DNA from: Gemmatimonadota bacterium
Lineage (GTDB): Bacteria; Latescibacterota; UBA2968
Assembly: GCA_002714465.1 (NCBI GenBank)
Contig: PAXL01000020.1
Location: 30,454 to 67,699, forward strand
Reading direction: 5' to 3'
DNA length: 37,246 bases
The position numbers and the translations under genes are program-made. This document shows, one piece after another, positions 14,801-22,321 of this stretch. Within the stretch, counting starts at the first letter, position 1. Each line of letters starts with the position of its first letter. The notes beneath the pieces are model-generated. The model saw nothing but the letters and a program-made list of their open reading frames with translations, ran no database searches and had not been told where the DNA came from.

Positions 14801-16468
14801 TTATCGATTTATGATCTCTCCGTTGAAGATCTTCAGTGCCATCTGGACCCGCTCGTCCTCGTCGACCCGTTGTTCTCGTTCGACTTCCGTGGGCAGGTCG
14901 TCGTAGTCGACCTCGCACTGAATCTTCAGCTCTGACCGGAACACCGCTCGCAGGGCGGTTTCGACAGCGTCCTTGTTCCGTCGAACCTGATTCGCGTGAA
15001 AATCACGGTGCCGCTTGAACATCACGACCAGCTGGTTGTCATCGAGACTCTGCGGTGTCCCTTCCGCCAAGAAAGTTCCTACAGAGACCTTCTGCTCCTT
15101 CACAAAGTTGACGACTTCCTCCCACCTGTTCCTAACTGTCGGCAGGTCAACGGCGGGGACCGGCGCTGGTTCATCATCGGATGACTCTGGCTCCTCAGGG
15201 GAGCCTGCAGCGGGGGCGGATGGCTTCGTCGCTCTGCCAGCCGATGCTGTCGCCCTTACGCTCTTTATTGGTGGGGCCGATGCGGGCGAACTTCGTTCAG
15301 CCGACCTTGGCAGCGAGGGACGTCCTCCTGTAGGTGCCGCCCCACCGCCCAGCTGATCGATCACCGTCTGCAGATCCACCGTCGACGCGGCCTTCATCAG
15401 CTTCATGACCGTCAGCTCCAGCCAGAAACGGGGATCTCCAACTCGACCAACGTTTAACTCCAGGTCTGCGACCGTGTTGAGCATGCGAAGCAGATCCTGC
15501 TCAAGAAACGACTGCGCCGCTTCTCGGTATCTCTGCAGGTCGGATTCAGGGAGGTCTGCACCGATCACGCTTCCCTCGACGCAGGCGACGAGGAGATGCC
15601 TGAAGTGCTCTACGAGCCCCTCGACGAACTCTCCAATGTCGCCCCCCTCTTTTACTAGATCGTGCACGATCTGAAGACCGGCTGCCCCGTCCCCCCGAGC
15701 GATGGCGTCGGTCAGACCGAAATACAGATCACGAGGCACAACGCCCAGAAGGCTGCGCACGCCCTCAGGCCGTATCCCGTTTTCAGAAAATGAGATAACC
15801 TGATCCATCAAACTGAGCGCGTCACGCATCGCGCCACCGGCTTTCCGCCCGATCAGGAAGAGGGCCTCTTCATCTGCTTTCAGCTGCTCCTGCTTCACGA
15901 TCTTCCGCAACTCTTCGACGATCTCTTTCGTCGAGATGCGCCTGAAGTTGTATCTCTGGCAGCGCGAAAGGATCGTGTCGGGCACTTTGTTCAGCTCTGT
16001 TGTGGCGAACACGAAGACCACGTGCGCCGGAGGTTCTTCCAGCGTCTTCAGTAGCGCGTTGAAGGCCGGGATCGAGAGCATGTGTACTTCGTCGATGATG
16101 TAGACCTTGTGCTTCCCCTTCGACGCCGCATACCCCACTTCTTCCCGGAGCTGCCGGACATCATCGACTGAGTTCGTCGACGCTCCGTCGATCTCTCGCA
16201 CATCGAGGCTGCGACCGTCCCTGATTGCTTCACAGGATCTGCACTTGCCACAAGGAGTCGGCGTGGGACCCTCTTCACAGTTGAGAGCCTTCGCCAGAAG
16301 ACGAGCTGTCGTGGTTTTCCCGGTCCCGCGAGGGCCTGAGAACAGGTAGGCTTGGGCGACTCGATCGCTCCGAATCGCGTTCTGGATCGTCTTGACGATA
16401 TGGTCCTGCGCGACAACGTCGTCAAAGACCTCCGGACGACGTTCGCGAGCCATTACCTTGTAGGACAT
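14801..16468 (-). CDS. dnaX: DNA polymerase III subunits gamma/tau
   Basis: Clamp-loader ATPase of the replicative polymerase. The 555-residue protein carries Walker A GPRGTGKT at 45-52, a four-cysteine zinc module (Cys64, 73, 76, 79), Walker B with DEVH at 126-129 and the sensor stretch ATTELNKVPDTILSRCQRYNF. Residues 370-450 are proline/alanine/serine-rich linker, and the last 110 resemble a tau C-terminal region (VVMFKRHRDFHANQV). I did not see a clear A-rich slippery site for a separate gamma product. A promoter candidate lies at 16610-16639; ffs is next upstream, as in many bacteria. Confidence 0.96.
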   Translation of the reverse strand: MSYKVMARERRPEVFDDVVAQDHIVKTIQNAIRSDRVAQAYLFSGPRGTGKTTTARLLAKALNCEEGPTPTPCGKCRSCEAIRDGRSLDVREIDGASTNSVDDVRQLREEVGYAASKGKHKVYIIDEVHMLSIPAFNALLKTLEEPPAHVVFVFATTELNKVPDTILSRCQRYNFRRISTKEIVEELRKIVKQEQLKADEEALFLIGRKAGGAMRDALSLMDQVISFSENGIRPEGVRSLLGVVPRDLYFGLTDAIARGDGAAGLQIVHDLVKEGGDIGEFVEGLVEHFRHLLVACVEGSVIGADLPESDLQRYREAAQSFLEQDLLRMLNTVADLELNVGRVGDPRFWLELTVMKLMKAASTVDLQTVIDQLGGGAAPTGGRPSLPRSAERSSPASAPPIKSVRATASAGRATKPSAPAAGSPEEPESSDDEPAPVPAVDLPTVRNRWEEVVNFVKEQKVSVGTFLAEGTPQSLDDNQLVVMFKRHRDFHANQVRRNKDAVETALRAVFRSELKIQCEVDYDDLPTEVEREQRVDEDERVQMALKIFNGEIINR

Positions 16469-16609
16469 ACGGATCGAGGGTTGAAGGTGGAAGATCGGTT
16501 GGCAAGATCGGAACCCGATCTTCGTGCCGTAACCGCGACTGAACTATCTGATATACGGGCGCATCAGCAGCTGAGTGATGCTGCGTACGGCCCGGTTGCT
16601 CTTGGGGGA

Positions 16610-16639
16610 AGTATAAGGAGGATTGAGTCCGGATGACAG
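16610..16639 (-). promoter_or_regulatory. Candidate promoter of dnaX
   Basis: Minus-strand CTGTCA (16639-16634), an 18-base spacer and TATACT (16615-16610). The -10 box is good, the -35 box matches four of six. The leader of about 135 bases to dnaX contains a hairpin (GCATCA/TGATGC at 16561-16581). Confidence 0.4.
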
Positions 16640-16755
16640 TGAATCGTTATGGACGAAGCTGCCCTTCGATTCTCTATTTTCGTTCACCCATCCTCAATTG
16701 TAAAAGGTCGTGCACCTTGCCTCAAGATACGCCGCAGGTCCGATGACCCAGCGCT

Positions 16756-16855
16756 AGCTCCTGCCAGGTAACCCTGCGGCACACGGGCCTGATCGCTTAC
16801 CGCTGCTACCTTCCGGTCCTGACGGGGTTCAGCAAGGATCCGTTGCGCAGGACCT
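16756..16855 (-). ncRNA. ffs: Signal recognition particle RNA, bacterial small (4.5S) type
   Basis: The minus strand holds the universally conserved SRP helix 8 hairpin: GTCAGGACCGGAAGGTAGCAGC with the GGAA tetraloop and asymmetric loop that bind the Ffh M domain, flanked downstream by GTGTGCCGCAGGG. The outer ends GGTCCTGC and GGCAGGAGC pair to close a single long hairpin of about 100 bases, so this is the short form without an Alu domain. Ends are approximate. The gene stands upstream of dnaX, the common location (for example tadA-ffs-dnaX-ybaB-recR in Bacillus). Confidence 0.93.
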
Positions 16856-16990
16856 GACCATCAACACCGCATACTGCGCCATCGTAATCTGAAGCTACTA
16901 TCTCTAAGCGAAGGAATTCAACCCCGCTATAGCGGATTGCGGGCTACAGGGTACCGCTAACACCCAGTCTAGCACGACCCATTACCGAAT

Positions 16991-17093
16991 GAGAATTGAT
17001 GAGAGATGAAGGAAGATTGTCTGTCGACAGGTCCCAACCGCTGGTTGGGCCTACTCGAGATGAACAATCCTCAATCCACTATCATCAATTCTC
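16991..17093. repeat. Long inverted repeat between ffs and tRNA-Ala
   Basis: GAGAATTGATGA (16991-17002) is repeated exactly inverted as TCATCAATTCTC (17082-17093). Inside, GGAAGATTGT faces ACAATCCTCA, and a perfect 7-bp hairpin CCCAACC/GGTTGGG (17033-17049) forms the tip. The whole can fold into one hairpin of about 100 bases. It carries no open frame. Confidence 0.65.
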
Positions 17094-17101
17094 GATTTTA
17101 A

Positions 17102-17177
<76 letters not shown>

Positions 17178-17284
17178 ACATTGGATTGAAGATGTTAAAC
17201 TTTGAGATAGGTCACTCGTTACATCGCGCCTACCCGGCAAAGATGTGCGATCGACACATATTTACGTATTAAATCCTCTATCGT

Positions 17285-17656
17285 CTATTCGATCGGTGAT
17301 AGCTCTATTGATGAAGAGCTAACGGATTTCAACCGCGTCACATCTCCGTGGACTTTGCCGATCGGGTTAACTGGACTCGCTGGTCTGATTTCGTCGCCCT
17401 TGCTCACAGGAGTCCTGCCATAGAAGATGCAGAAGGCTTTGCCCGGGGGCCAATAGGCCAAGTCACCGAGTTCGACCGTGGATACACCGTTCTCCGGTCC
17501 CGTGCTGACGGGAATCTCGAAGTAGATCTCGTCTCCCCATTTATTGTAGCTCGATTCAATCGGCAGCGCATCCCAAATCAAGGTCGCGGTGATCGAATCG
17601 TTGAGTTCGGCTTCGAGCCTAACGCCGCCAACCTTTATTTCGATCTCCCTAGCCAT
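17285..17656 (-). CDS. Cyclophilin-like fold protein (TM1367-type)
   Basis: A 123-residue soluble protein resembling the small cyclophilin-like family typified by Thermotoga TM1367. Seen: KVGGVRLEAELNDSITATLIWDALPIES at the N-terminus, WGDEIYFEIPV in the middle, then LGDLAYWPPGKAFCIFYGRTP; these are family hallmarks. No catalytic function is established for this family, and prolyl isomerase activity should not be assumed. It is inserted between tRNA-Ala and tRNA-Ser genes on the same strand, which suggests cotranscription with the tRNAs rather than a functional tie. The ATG start is not contested. Confidence 0.8.
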   Translation of the reverse strand: MAREIEIKVGGVRLEAELNDSITATLIWDALPIESSYNKWGDEIYFEIPVSTGPENGVSTVELGDLAYWPPGKAFCIFYGRTPVSKGDEIRPASPVNPIGKVHGDVTRLKSVSSSSIELSPIE

Positions 17657-17700
17657 AAACCTTTTGACGCAACCGAAGGCTGCGGGTTATGAGAGTGCTT

Positions 17701-17790
17701 TGGCGGAGAGAGGGGGATTCGAACCCCCGGTGACCTTGCAGCCACACTTGATTTCCAATCAAGCCGGTTCAACCACTCCCGCATCTCTCC
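17701..17790 (-). tRNA. tRNA-Ser(GGA)
   Basis: The minus strand reads GGAGAGATGCGGGAGTGG ... GGTTCGAATCC ... TCTCTCCGCCA, 90 bases with a long variable arm as expected for tRNA-Ser. The anticodon loop TTGGAAA between CTTGA and TCAAG gives GGA. CCA is encoded. Confidence 0.96.
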
Positions 17791-17901
17791 GGTAAACCAG
17801 TTGTCAAAGTTCAGGGTTGCCCACCTAAGGTGATTGCCGATGACCCAAAGAGTCAGAGCCCAGGGCGTCCATACCTGGACTCTGGTTCCTGAACTATCAT
17901 A

Positions 17902-17990
<89 letters not shown>

Positions 17991-18034
17991 AAAAGCCTTG
18001 AAAAGGAAGACCTATAAAGTGAGAAGATGACGGT

Positions 18035-18526
18035 TCACGAGAGAATCTGCCCTCTTTTCTGGTCTCGCTTCTCTCTTTTCTCTTCAAAGAACGACCGCAA
18101 CAGATCACCGCAGGTCTTATCCATCAGACCGCCGATCAACTCAGTCCGATGGTTCAGTCTTTTGTCCTCGACGATGTTGCGAAGAGACCCGCAGGCGCCC
18201 GCCTTGGGGTCCCGGGCCCCGTAGACGAGCCTAGGTAGGCGAGCCAAGACGATCGCCCCGGCACACATTGCACAGGGCTCCAGCGTCACATACAGCGTCG
18301 TATGCTCAAGCCACCATGTTCCAAGAACCTCCGAGGCGCGGCGCAAGGCCACGATCTCGGCGTGTTCTGTAGCATCCTTATTCGTCCGGGTCAGGTTGTG
18401 CCCCCGGGCGATCACCTGCTCACCCTTTAGTATGACGGCACCAACCGGTACTTCATCCAGAGCGGCCGCTTTTCCGGCCTCCTTCACCGCTAGGTCCATC
18501 GCGTATCGGTCGATGTCCTTGTCCAA
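18035..18526 (-). CDS. tadA: tRNA-specific adenosine deaminase
   Basis: Zinc enzyme that converts A34 to inosine in tRNA-Arg(ACG), widening codon reading. The 163 residues contain EVPVGAVI (25-32), the zinc/catalytic motif HAE (His55, Glu57) and PCAMCAG (Cys85, Cys88). The start is taken as TTG at 18526, preceded by GGATGGG, because the first helix (DKDIDRYAMDLAVKEA) matches the family; ATG 18499 would truncate it. The C-terminus is lysine/glutamate-rich. A matching promoter stands at 18577-18605. It heads the tRNA-Ser/ffs/dnaX cluster, as in Bacillus. Confidence 0.95.
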   Translation of the reverse strand: MDKDIDRYAMDLAVKEAGKAAALDEVPVGAVILKGEQVIARGHNLTRTNKDATEHAEIVALRRASEVLGTWWLEHTTLYVTLEPCAMCAGAIVLARLPRLVYGARDPKAGACGSLRNIVEDKRLNHRTELIGGLMDKTCGDLLRSFFEEKREKRDQKRGQILS

Positions 18527-18896
18527 GCACCCATCCGTAGAAGTAGCCGTTAAATCAGGACCTTACGAGGTGCGCGAATATAGCAGTTCTCTAAAATCGA
18601 TGCAATAAAAAGGCAGAAATCACAGCCTCATCTTGCCGCACTGTAGAGACCTAGCCCGACGACTTGAAAAACATAATCCCAACACATCTCAAAGGACCTG
18701 TCGGTTCCGATGCGTGTCCTCGAGAACAATATGTTTTTAAGTGATATCCAAATGGCGCTTTGTCATGATTCAATTCGCAACAATTGGCTGCTGCGCGGGA
18801 GAGAAACTCCTATCGGAACCGATCAATGGGTTGCCTGCACATTGTCCTCATCTTCTCTTCATCTAACAGCTTAGGACTGCCTTTCCGCTTGTGCTA
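18527..18896. other. Intergenic space upstream of tadA
   Basis: 370 bases without a credible gene. It holds the tadA promoter and an exact 11-base inverted repeat, TCGGTTCCGAT (18701-18711) and ATCGGAACCGA (18812-18822), whose meaning I cannot tell. Confidence 0.55.
18577..18605 (-). promoter_or_regulatory. Probable sigma70 promoter of tadA
   Basis: Minus-strand TTGCAT (18605-18600), a 17-base spacer and TATATT (18582-18577). Initiation would fall near 18570, about 45 bases before the TTG start codon of tadA. Confidence 0.6.
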
Positions 18897-20192
18897 TTAG
18901 CTAGTCCTCCTGCTCCTCCACACAACTATCGGCGTCAGTATTTCCTCTTCGTGAAGTCCTCCGTGTCTCCCACCTAGCAGCGCTTCAGGACGGGCTCCTT
19001 CCCAATACGGGTAGAACAGAACGCCTTTTCCTGACATTAGGATCAGGTGATCGCCGATCCTTCCGGCGAACTCGCGCTTGGACGGTCCAGGTCCCCACAG
19101 GCCCTCTGCAACTGCCTTCTTCGCCGGGATCACTAGGCCCCGTCCTCTGAGTCTTCTCTCGAGCTTCGTGATCCAGGCCGCATCGTTGGTATACAAGTAG
19201 GCACCTCTGCTGGTACCTGCTGGCGGAACGAAGAGCGTCTCTTCGGCACCTTTGACCGACAGTATCGGAAAAACGTCTGAGCGGTTGACCTGCACTTGGC
19301 CGTGATCCGACGTGAACAAGATCGCCACATCCTCCCCCGATTTGCGAATCGGATCGATCAGTTCCGTCTTCATCGCCGCAGCGAAAGCCCTCAACTCTGC
19401 ATCCCCTTCATCCTGCCAGACGCCGTAGCTGTGCTGAATGGTGTCCAAGGCATCCCAGTATGCCCAGATCGCACGACGAGCAGGCCGCTTCACACAGAGC
19501 AACTTCCGGATCGTCACGAACATGTCGGGCGCACTGACGAACGGAACGAGGTCAGCACCAGCGCAGTGCATCTCGGACAGTCCAGACCCGGCGATATCCC
19601 GTCGCAGCATGCATGTACTGTGGATGCGGGCATCAGCGAGCCGCTGATGAATTGTCGGCACACCGATCAATTTTGCGGCCCCATCGTAACCACGAATGAG
19701 CCTGCGGGGACGCTCGTCAGCCTCGGAACTGAGACGGATCATGTTCGCGAACACACCCTTCTCGGGCAGATACATCCGGTATCCACTAATCCCGTGTCTT
19801 CTGGGCGGCAAACCGGTATGCAGCGTTGAAAGGGCGACGGATGTTGTCGACGGAAAGACGGACGTCAACGGTGTCAGACGTCCATTCCCTAGCAGGGAAC
19901 GGAACGGATGATCCGGTACTTTTTCGAGGACTTGCTTGAGGAGTAGATATCCACAGGCGTCCAGCAGAACTACCACAACCTTCTTCACCCCGTCGAGCTT
20001 GTTCCCGACCACCTCGTCCGCCAGGCCCGGTGTATCGATCTTGCCCCCAAAATGTTTCAGAACGGTGGGTGACACGTTGGCCAGGCCATACCCATCATAC
20101 GAGGGCAGCACCGTATCCTCAGGCAAGGTGATCCCCCCAAGTTCTCGGTTCGCTCTCAGCTTTTTCTCCACCCGATCAGCCACACCCGCCAT
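18897..20192 (-). CDS. Alkaline phosphatase superfamily phosphodiesterase (nucleotide pyrophosphatase type)
   Basis: Metal-dependent hydrolase of the type I phosphodiesterase/nucleotide pyrophosphatase (ENPP-like) group. The 431 residues show the expected order of metal ligands and nucleophile: VVVLLDACGY (Asp78), FPSTTSVALSTLHTG (nucleophile Thr116 or Thr117), a DALDTIQHSYG motif, TSDHGQV and GGRHGGLHEEE near the C-terminus. No signal peptide or membrane segment is visible, so it is probably cytoplasmic, unlike most ENPP relatives. The substrate is unknown. A good AAGGA site precedes the ATG. It follows the glycerophosphodiesterase gene by 137 bases on the same strand; both cleave phosphodiesters. 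Confidence 0.85.
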   Translation of the reverse strand: MAGVADRVEKKLRANRELGGITLPEDTVLPSYDGYGLANVSPTVLKHFGGKIDTPGLADEVVGNKLDGVKKVVVVLLDACGYLLLKQVLEKVPDHPFRSLLGNGRLTPLTSVFPSTTSVALSTLHTGLPPRRHGISGYRMYLPEKGVFANMIRLSSEADERPRRLIRGYDGAAKLIGVPTIHQRLADARIHSTCMLRRDIAGSGLSEMHCAGADLVPFVSAPDMFVTIRKLLCVKRPARRAIWAYWDALDTIQHSYGVWQDEGDAELRAFAAAMKTELIDPIRKSGEDVAILFTSDHGQVQVNRSDVFPILSVKGAEETLFVPPAGTSRGAYLYTNDAAWITKLERRLRGRGLVIPAKKAVAEGLWGPGPSKREFAGRIGDHLILMSGKGVLFYPYWEGARPEALLGGRHGGLHEEEILTPIVVWRSRRTS

Positions 20193-20329
20193 CAGAAATC
20201 CTTTTTCGCGTTAGTGTTTCTCTTATTGCAATTCAATTATTTAGGGGTCGGATACCTTTGAGAAGGCGTGGAACCAAGGGCAGGAAGCATACGGTCAAAA
20301 AGGCTTGAAACCGGAAAACGGCTATGACA

Positions 20330-21157
20330 TCACACTTCTGCCAGTACGCTGTTTAGGCGGTCCGGGTAGTTTGTAATAATCCCCCCCACCCCCATCTCGA
20401 TCATCTCACGCATCTCCTCTTCCTCATCAACCGTCCAGACCCACATGCCCATCGCTCGGCTCAGGAACATGTTCACCAGATCCGGTGTTGCTGCCGTGTA
20501 TTTTAGCGCAAGTGCGTTCGCGCCAAGCTTCAGCACCCGCTTGACGACCCCCGTCCGCCGACGCAGAACGGCCTCCCCGCCGGTCATCAGGAACGCTGTT
20601 GGGATCCGACTATCCAGGCGATTCACAGCTCGCACGGCCGGCCCCAAGAAGGACTGCATTACCACCCTTGACTGAGCTCGACGCGTACGTATGATCGAAA
20701 CAGCTTTCTCCGCCGCCTCTTCGGTCTTGGCTTCTATCAGGAGAAGCGTGCGCCACCCGACCAGATCCAGCGTCTCCTCCAGAGTCGGAATTCGTTCTTT
20801 CGCGAACTGCTTCCCGAACCAGCGTCCAGCGCTCAGCTCTTTGATTTCATCGAACGTCATCGTGTCAACTGGGCCGCTCCCGTCCGTCGTACGGTCGACT
20901 GCTCGATCGTGTATCACAACCACGCGGTTATCAGCCGTCAAGTGGATGTCGATTTCGATGATATCGCATCCGATCTCGATAGCCTTCTCGAAGGCCGCCA
21001 GAGTGTTCTCGGGAGCGAGACCTTCCCCACTCGCACCACGATGAGCAATCCGCTGCAGAGGCGGCAACAGGCCCCCACCCCCTTTCTCTCGCAGTCTGCG
21101 GAATGCCTTTCGCTTGATTCGCCTCCGCATGCCGGTCTTTTTAGGTCTTATTTTCAT
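20330..21157 (-). CDS. Glycerophosphodiester phosphodiesterase
   Basis: TIM-barrel enzyme that splits glycerophosphodiesters into glycerol-3-phosphate and an alcohol, recycling phospholipid headgroups. Seen: AHRGASG with His39/Arg40, APENT (48-52), IEIDIHLT with Glu68 and Asp70, VIHD with His83, and C-terminal WVWTVDEEEEM and GIITNYPD. The first 28 residues are strongly basic (KIRPKKTGMRRRIKRKAFRR) and lack a hydrophobic core, so this is not a signal peptide and the enzyme is probably cytosolic. It is the most upstream gene of the minus-strand block. Confidence 0.93.
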   Translation of the reverse strand: MKIRPKKTGMRRRIKRKAFRRLREKGGGGLLPPLQRIAHRGASGEGLAPENTLAAFEKAIEIGCDIIEIDIHLTADNRVVVIHDRAVDRTTDGSGPVDTMTFDEIKELSAGRWFGKQFAKERIPTLEETLDLVGWRTLLLIEAKTEEAAEKAVSIIRTRRAQSRVVMQSFLGPAVRAVNRLDSRIPTAFLMTGGEAVLRRRTGVVKRVLKLGANALALKYTAATPDLVNMFLSRAMGMWVWTVDEEEEMREMIEMGVGGIITNYPDRLNSVLAEV

Positions 21158-21285
21158 GAAAGACAGTCGTTAGTGAGTGGATCCGCGCATATATATAGGC
21201 AGGGCGATCGGGCGTCAAACTTCGATTCTGTAACAGAATTAGACATAAAAGTAATTACCATTCGGGTGGTCCGAGTCTCCAAAGA

Positions 21286-21492
21286 GTGGAGAGTAGGTTG
21301 CTACAGGAAACATACAGAGAGGCATATACGCTGAGCAAAGATCAGATCAGGCGGGTCGAGTCACTGCATAAGGAGCTCGCAACCCAGATACACTATCGCT
21401 AGACGTAACACTGCGGCGGCCTAGCTGACGCGGATATCGCTATGGTAGGCGTTACAACCATCGGCGAGATCGTCACTTCACTCGGTGAGTGA
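21286..21492 (+). pseudogene. Decayed small coiled-coil protein, unrecognised
   Basis: From a GTG at 21286 one frame reads VESRLLQETYREAYTLSKDQ, continues RRVESLHKELATQIHYR, hits TAG (21400) and TAA (21406), and then resumes in the same frame as HCGGLADADIAMVGVTTIGEI to a TGA at 21490. The charged helical pattern on both sides of the stops suggests a former gene. I do not recognise the family, and chance cannot be excluded. Confidence 0.3.
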
Positions 21493-21628
21493 ACCGTCAG
21501 CCATACTTTTACGGTGGCCTTTTTTCGCCTCGTCCTCATCATCTACTCCCTGCCCGTTGCCAGCGCTCTGATCGAATATACGCTGGTTCAAGGCTCAAGG
21601 TATACCTCACGAGGAACAACGATGGGGT

Positions 21629-21841
21629 ATGGGCAAGTTCTTCAAGCGAGATCTGGCAGATCTCGTCGCGGTCTAGTCACAGATCCAAGAGGTAAAAGCT
21701 AAGCACGCGGAGCTAGAAACGAACTCTGAATCGCTTGCAGATAAAGCTAGCAAATCGACATCGACGAACCTGGTCGCGATTCATCTTCAGGACTCGCCCT
21801 GCCAACTACTCCTACCCGATCCAGAAGACCCATCATCGTAG
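21629..21841 (+). pseudogene. Decayed small helical protein, unrecognised
   Basis: An ATG at 21629 opens GKFFKRDLADLVAV, meets TAG at 21674, and continues in frame as SQIQEVKAKHAELETNSES and LADKASKSTSTNLVAI until TAG at 21839. The 70-codon frame looks like a helical, charged small protein with one amber stop. A hydrophobic frame lies just upstream. Function unknown. Confidence 0.25.
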
Positions 21842-22034
21842 TCGGGATATACAGCCACACGCAGCACGCGAACAAACCCATCAGTTTGGCTTACCAAAGG
21901 AAGGGATTGAAGACCGTTCAGGATGTCTCGATGGCACGGTCCCGTTACCGCAGAAAGCCTGATCAGTTATTTGACTTAACGAAATCATCGGATTGCCTAT
22001 AAACCCAAGTGTGGACGCAACTTAGGATTTGGGC

Positions 22035-22063
22035 TTGACCGTATCAGGCGCTTCTTGTATAGT
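22035..22063 (+). promoter_or_regulatory. Promoter of tRNA-Asn
   Basis: TTGACC (22035-22040), a 17-base spacer and TATAGT (22058-22063), near-consensus sigma70. Initiation near 22070 would leave a 5' leader of about 17 bases before the mature tRNA. Confidence 0.8.
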
Positions 22064-22086
22064 TCACTCACTTGGATTAAAGGTCT

Positions 22087-22162
22087 TCCGGCGTAGCTCA
22101 GTTGGCAGAGCGAGTGGCTGTTAACCACTGTGTCGCAGGTTCGAGCCCTGCCGCCGGAGCCA
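22087..22162 (+). tRNA. tRNA-Asn(GTT)
   Basis: TCCGGCGTAGCTCAGTTGG ... GGTTCGAGCCC ... CGCCGGAGCCA, 76 bases, with acceptor TCCGGCG/CGCCGGA and encoded CCA. The anticodon loop CTGTTAA between AGTGG and CCACT gives GTT. It is framed by its own promoter and terminator, so it forms a single-gene transcription unit at the boundary between the core and accessory parts. Confidence 0.96.
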
Positions 22163-22174
22163 GAAAATTGAAGG

Positions 22175-22208
22175 GAGTCGCGATCTTAATCGATTGCGAC
22201 TCTTTTTT
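22175..22208 (+). terminator. Rho-independent terminator of tRNA-Asn
   Basis: GAGTCGC (22175-22181) pairs with GCGACTC (22196-22202), followed at once by six T (22203-22208). It starts 13 bases after the CCA end of tRNA-Asn. Confidence 0.85.
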
Positions 22209-22321
22209 ATTTTATCCCGCATTTATAAGGGTTTCCGCCAAATCAGTCGTCCCTCACGGGGCTGCTGATTCACCTTGCTCCCGACACCAGCCGTTGTTGG
22301 TTTGAAACGGAAGGAACACCT

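Larger units (their letters stand above)
21158..22034. other. Gene-poor stretch with coding remnants
   Basis: About 880 bases without an intact gene. Two short plus-strand frames with protein-like composition are interrupted by stops (21286-21492 and 21629-21841). A further hydrophobic frame lies at about 21510-21600 (FRLVLIIYSLPVASALIEYTL). None is recognisable; see the separate entries. Confidence 0.5.
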
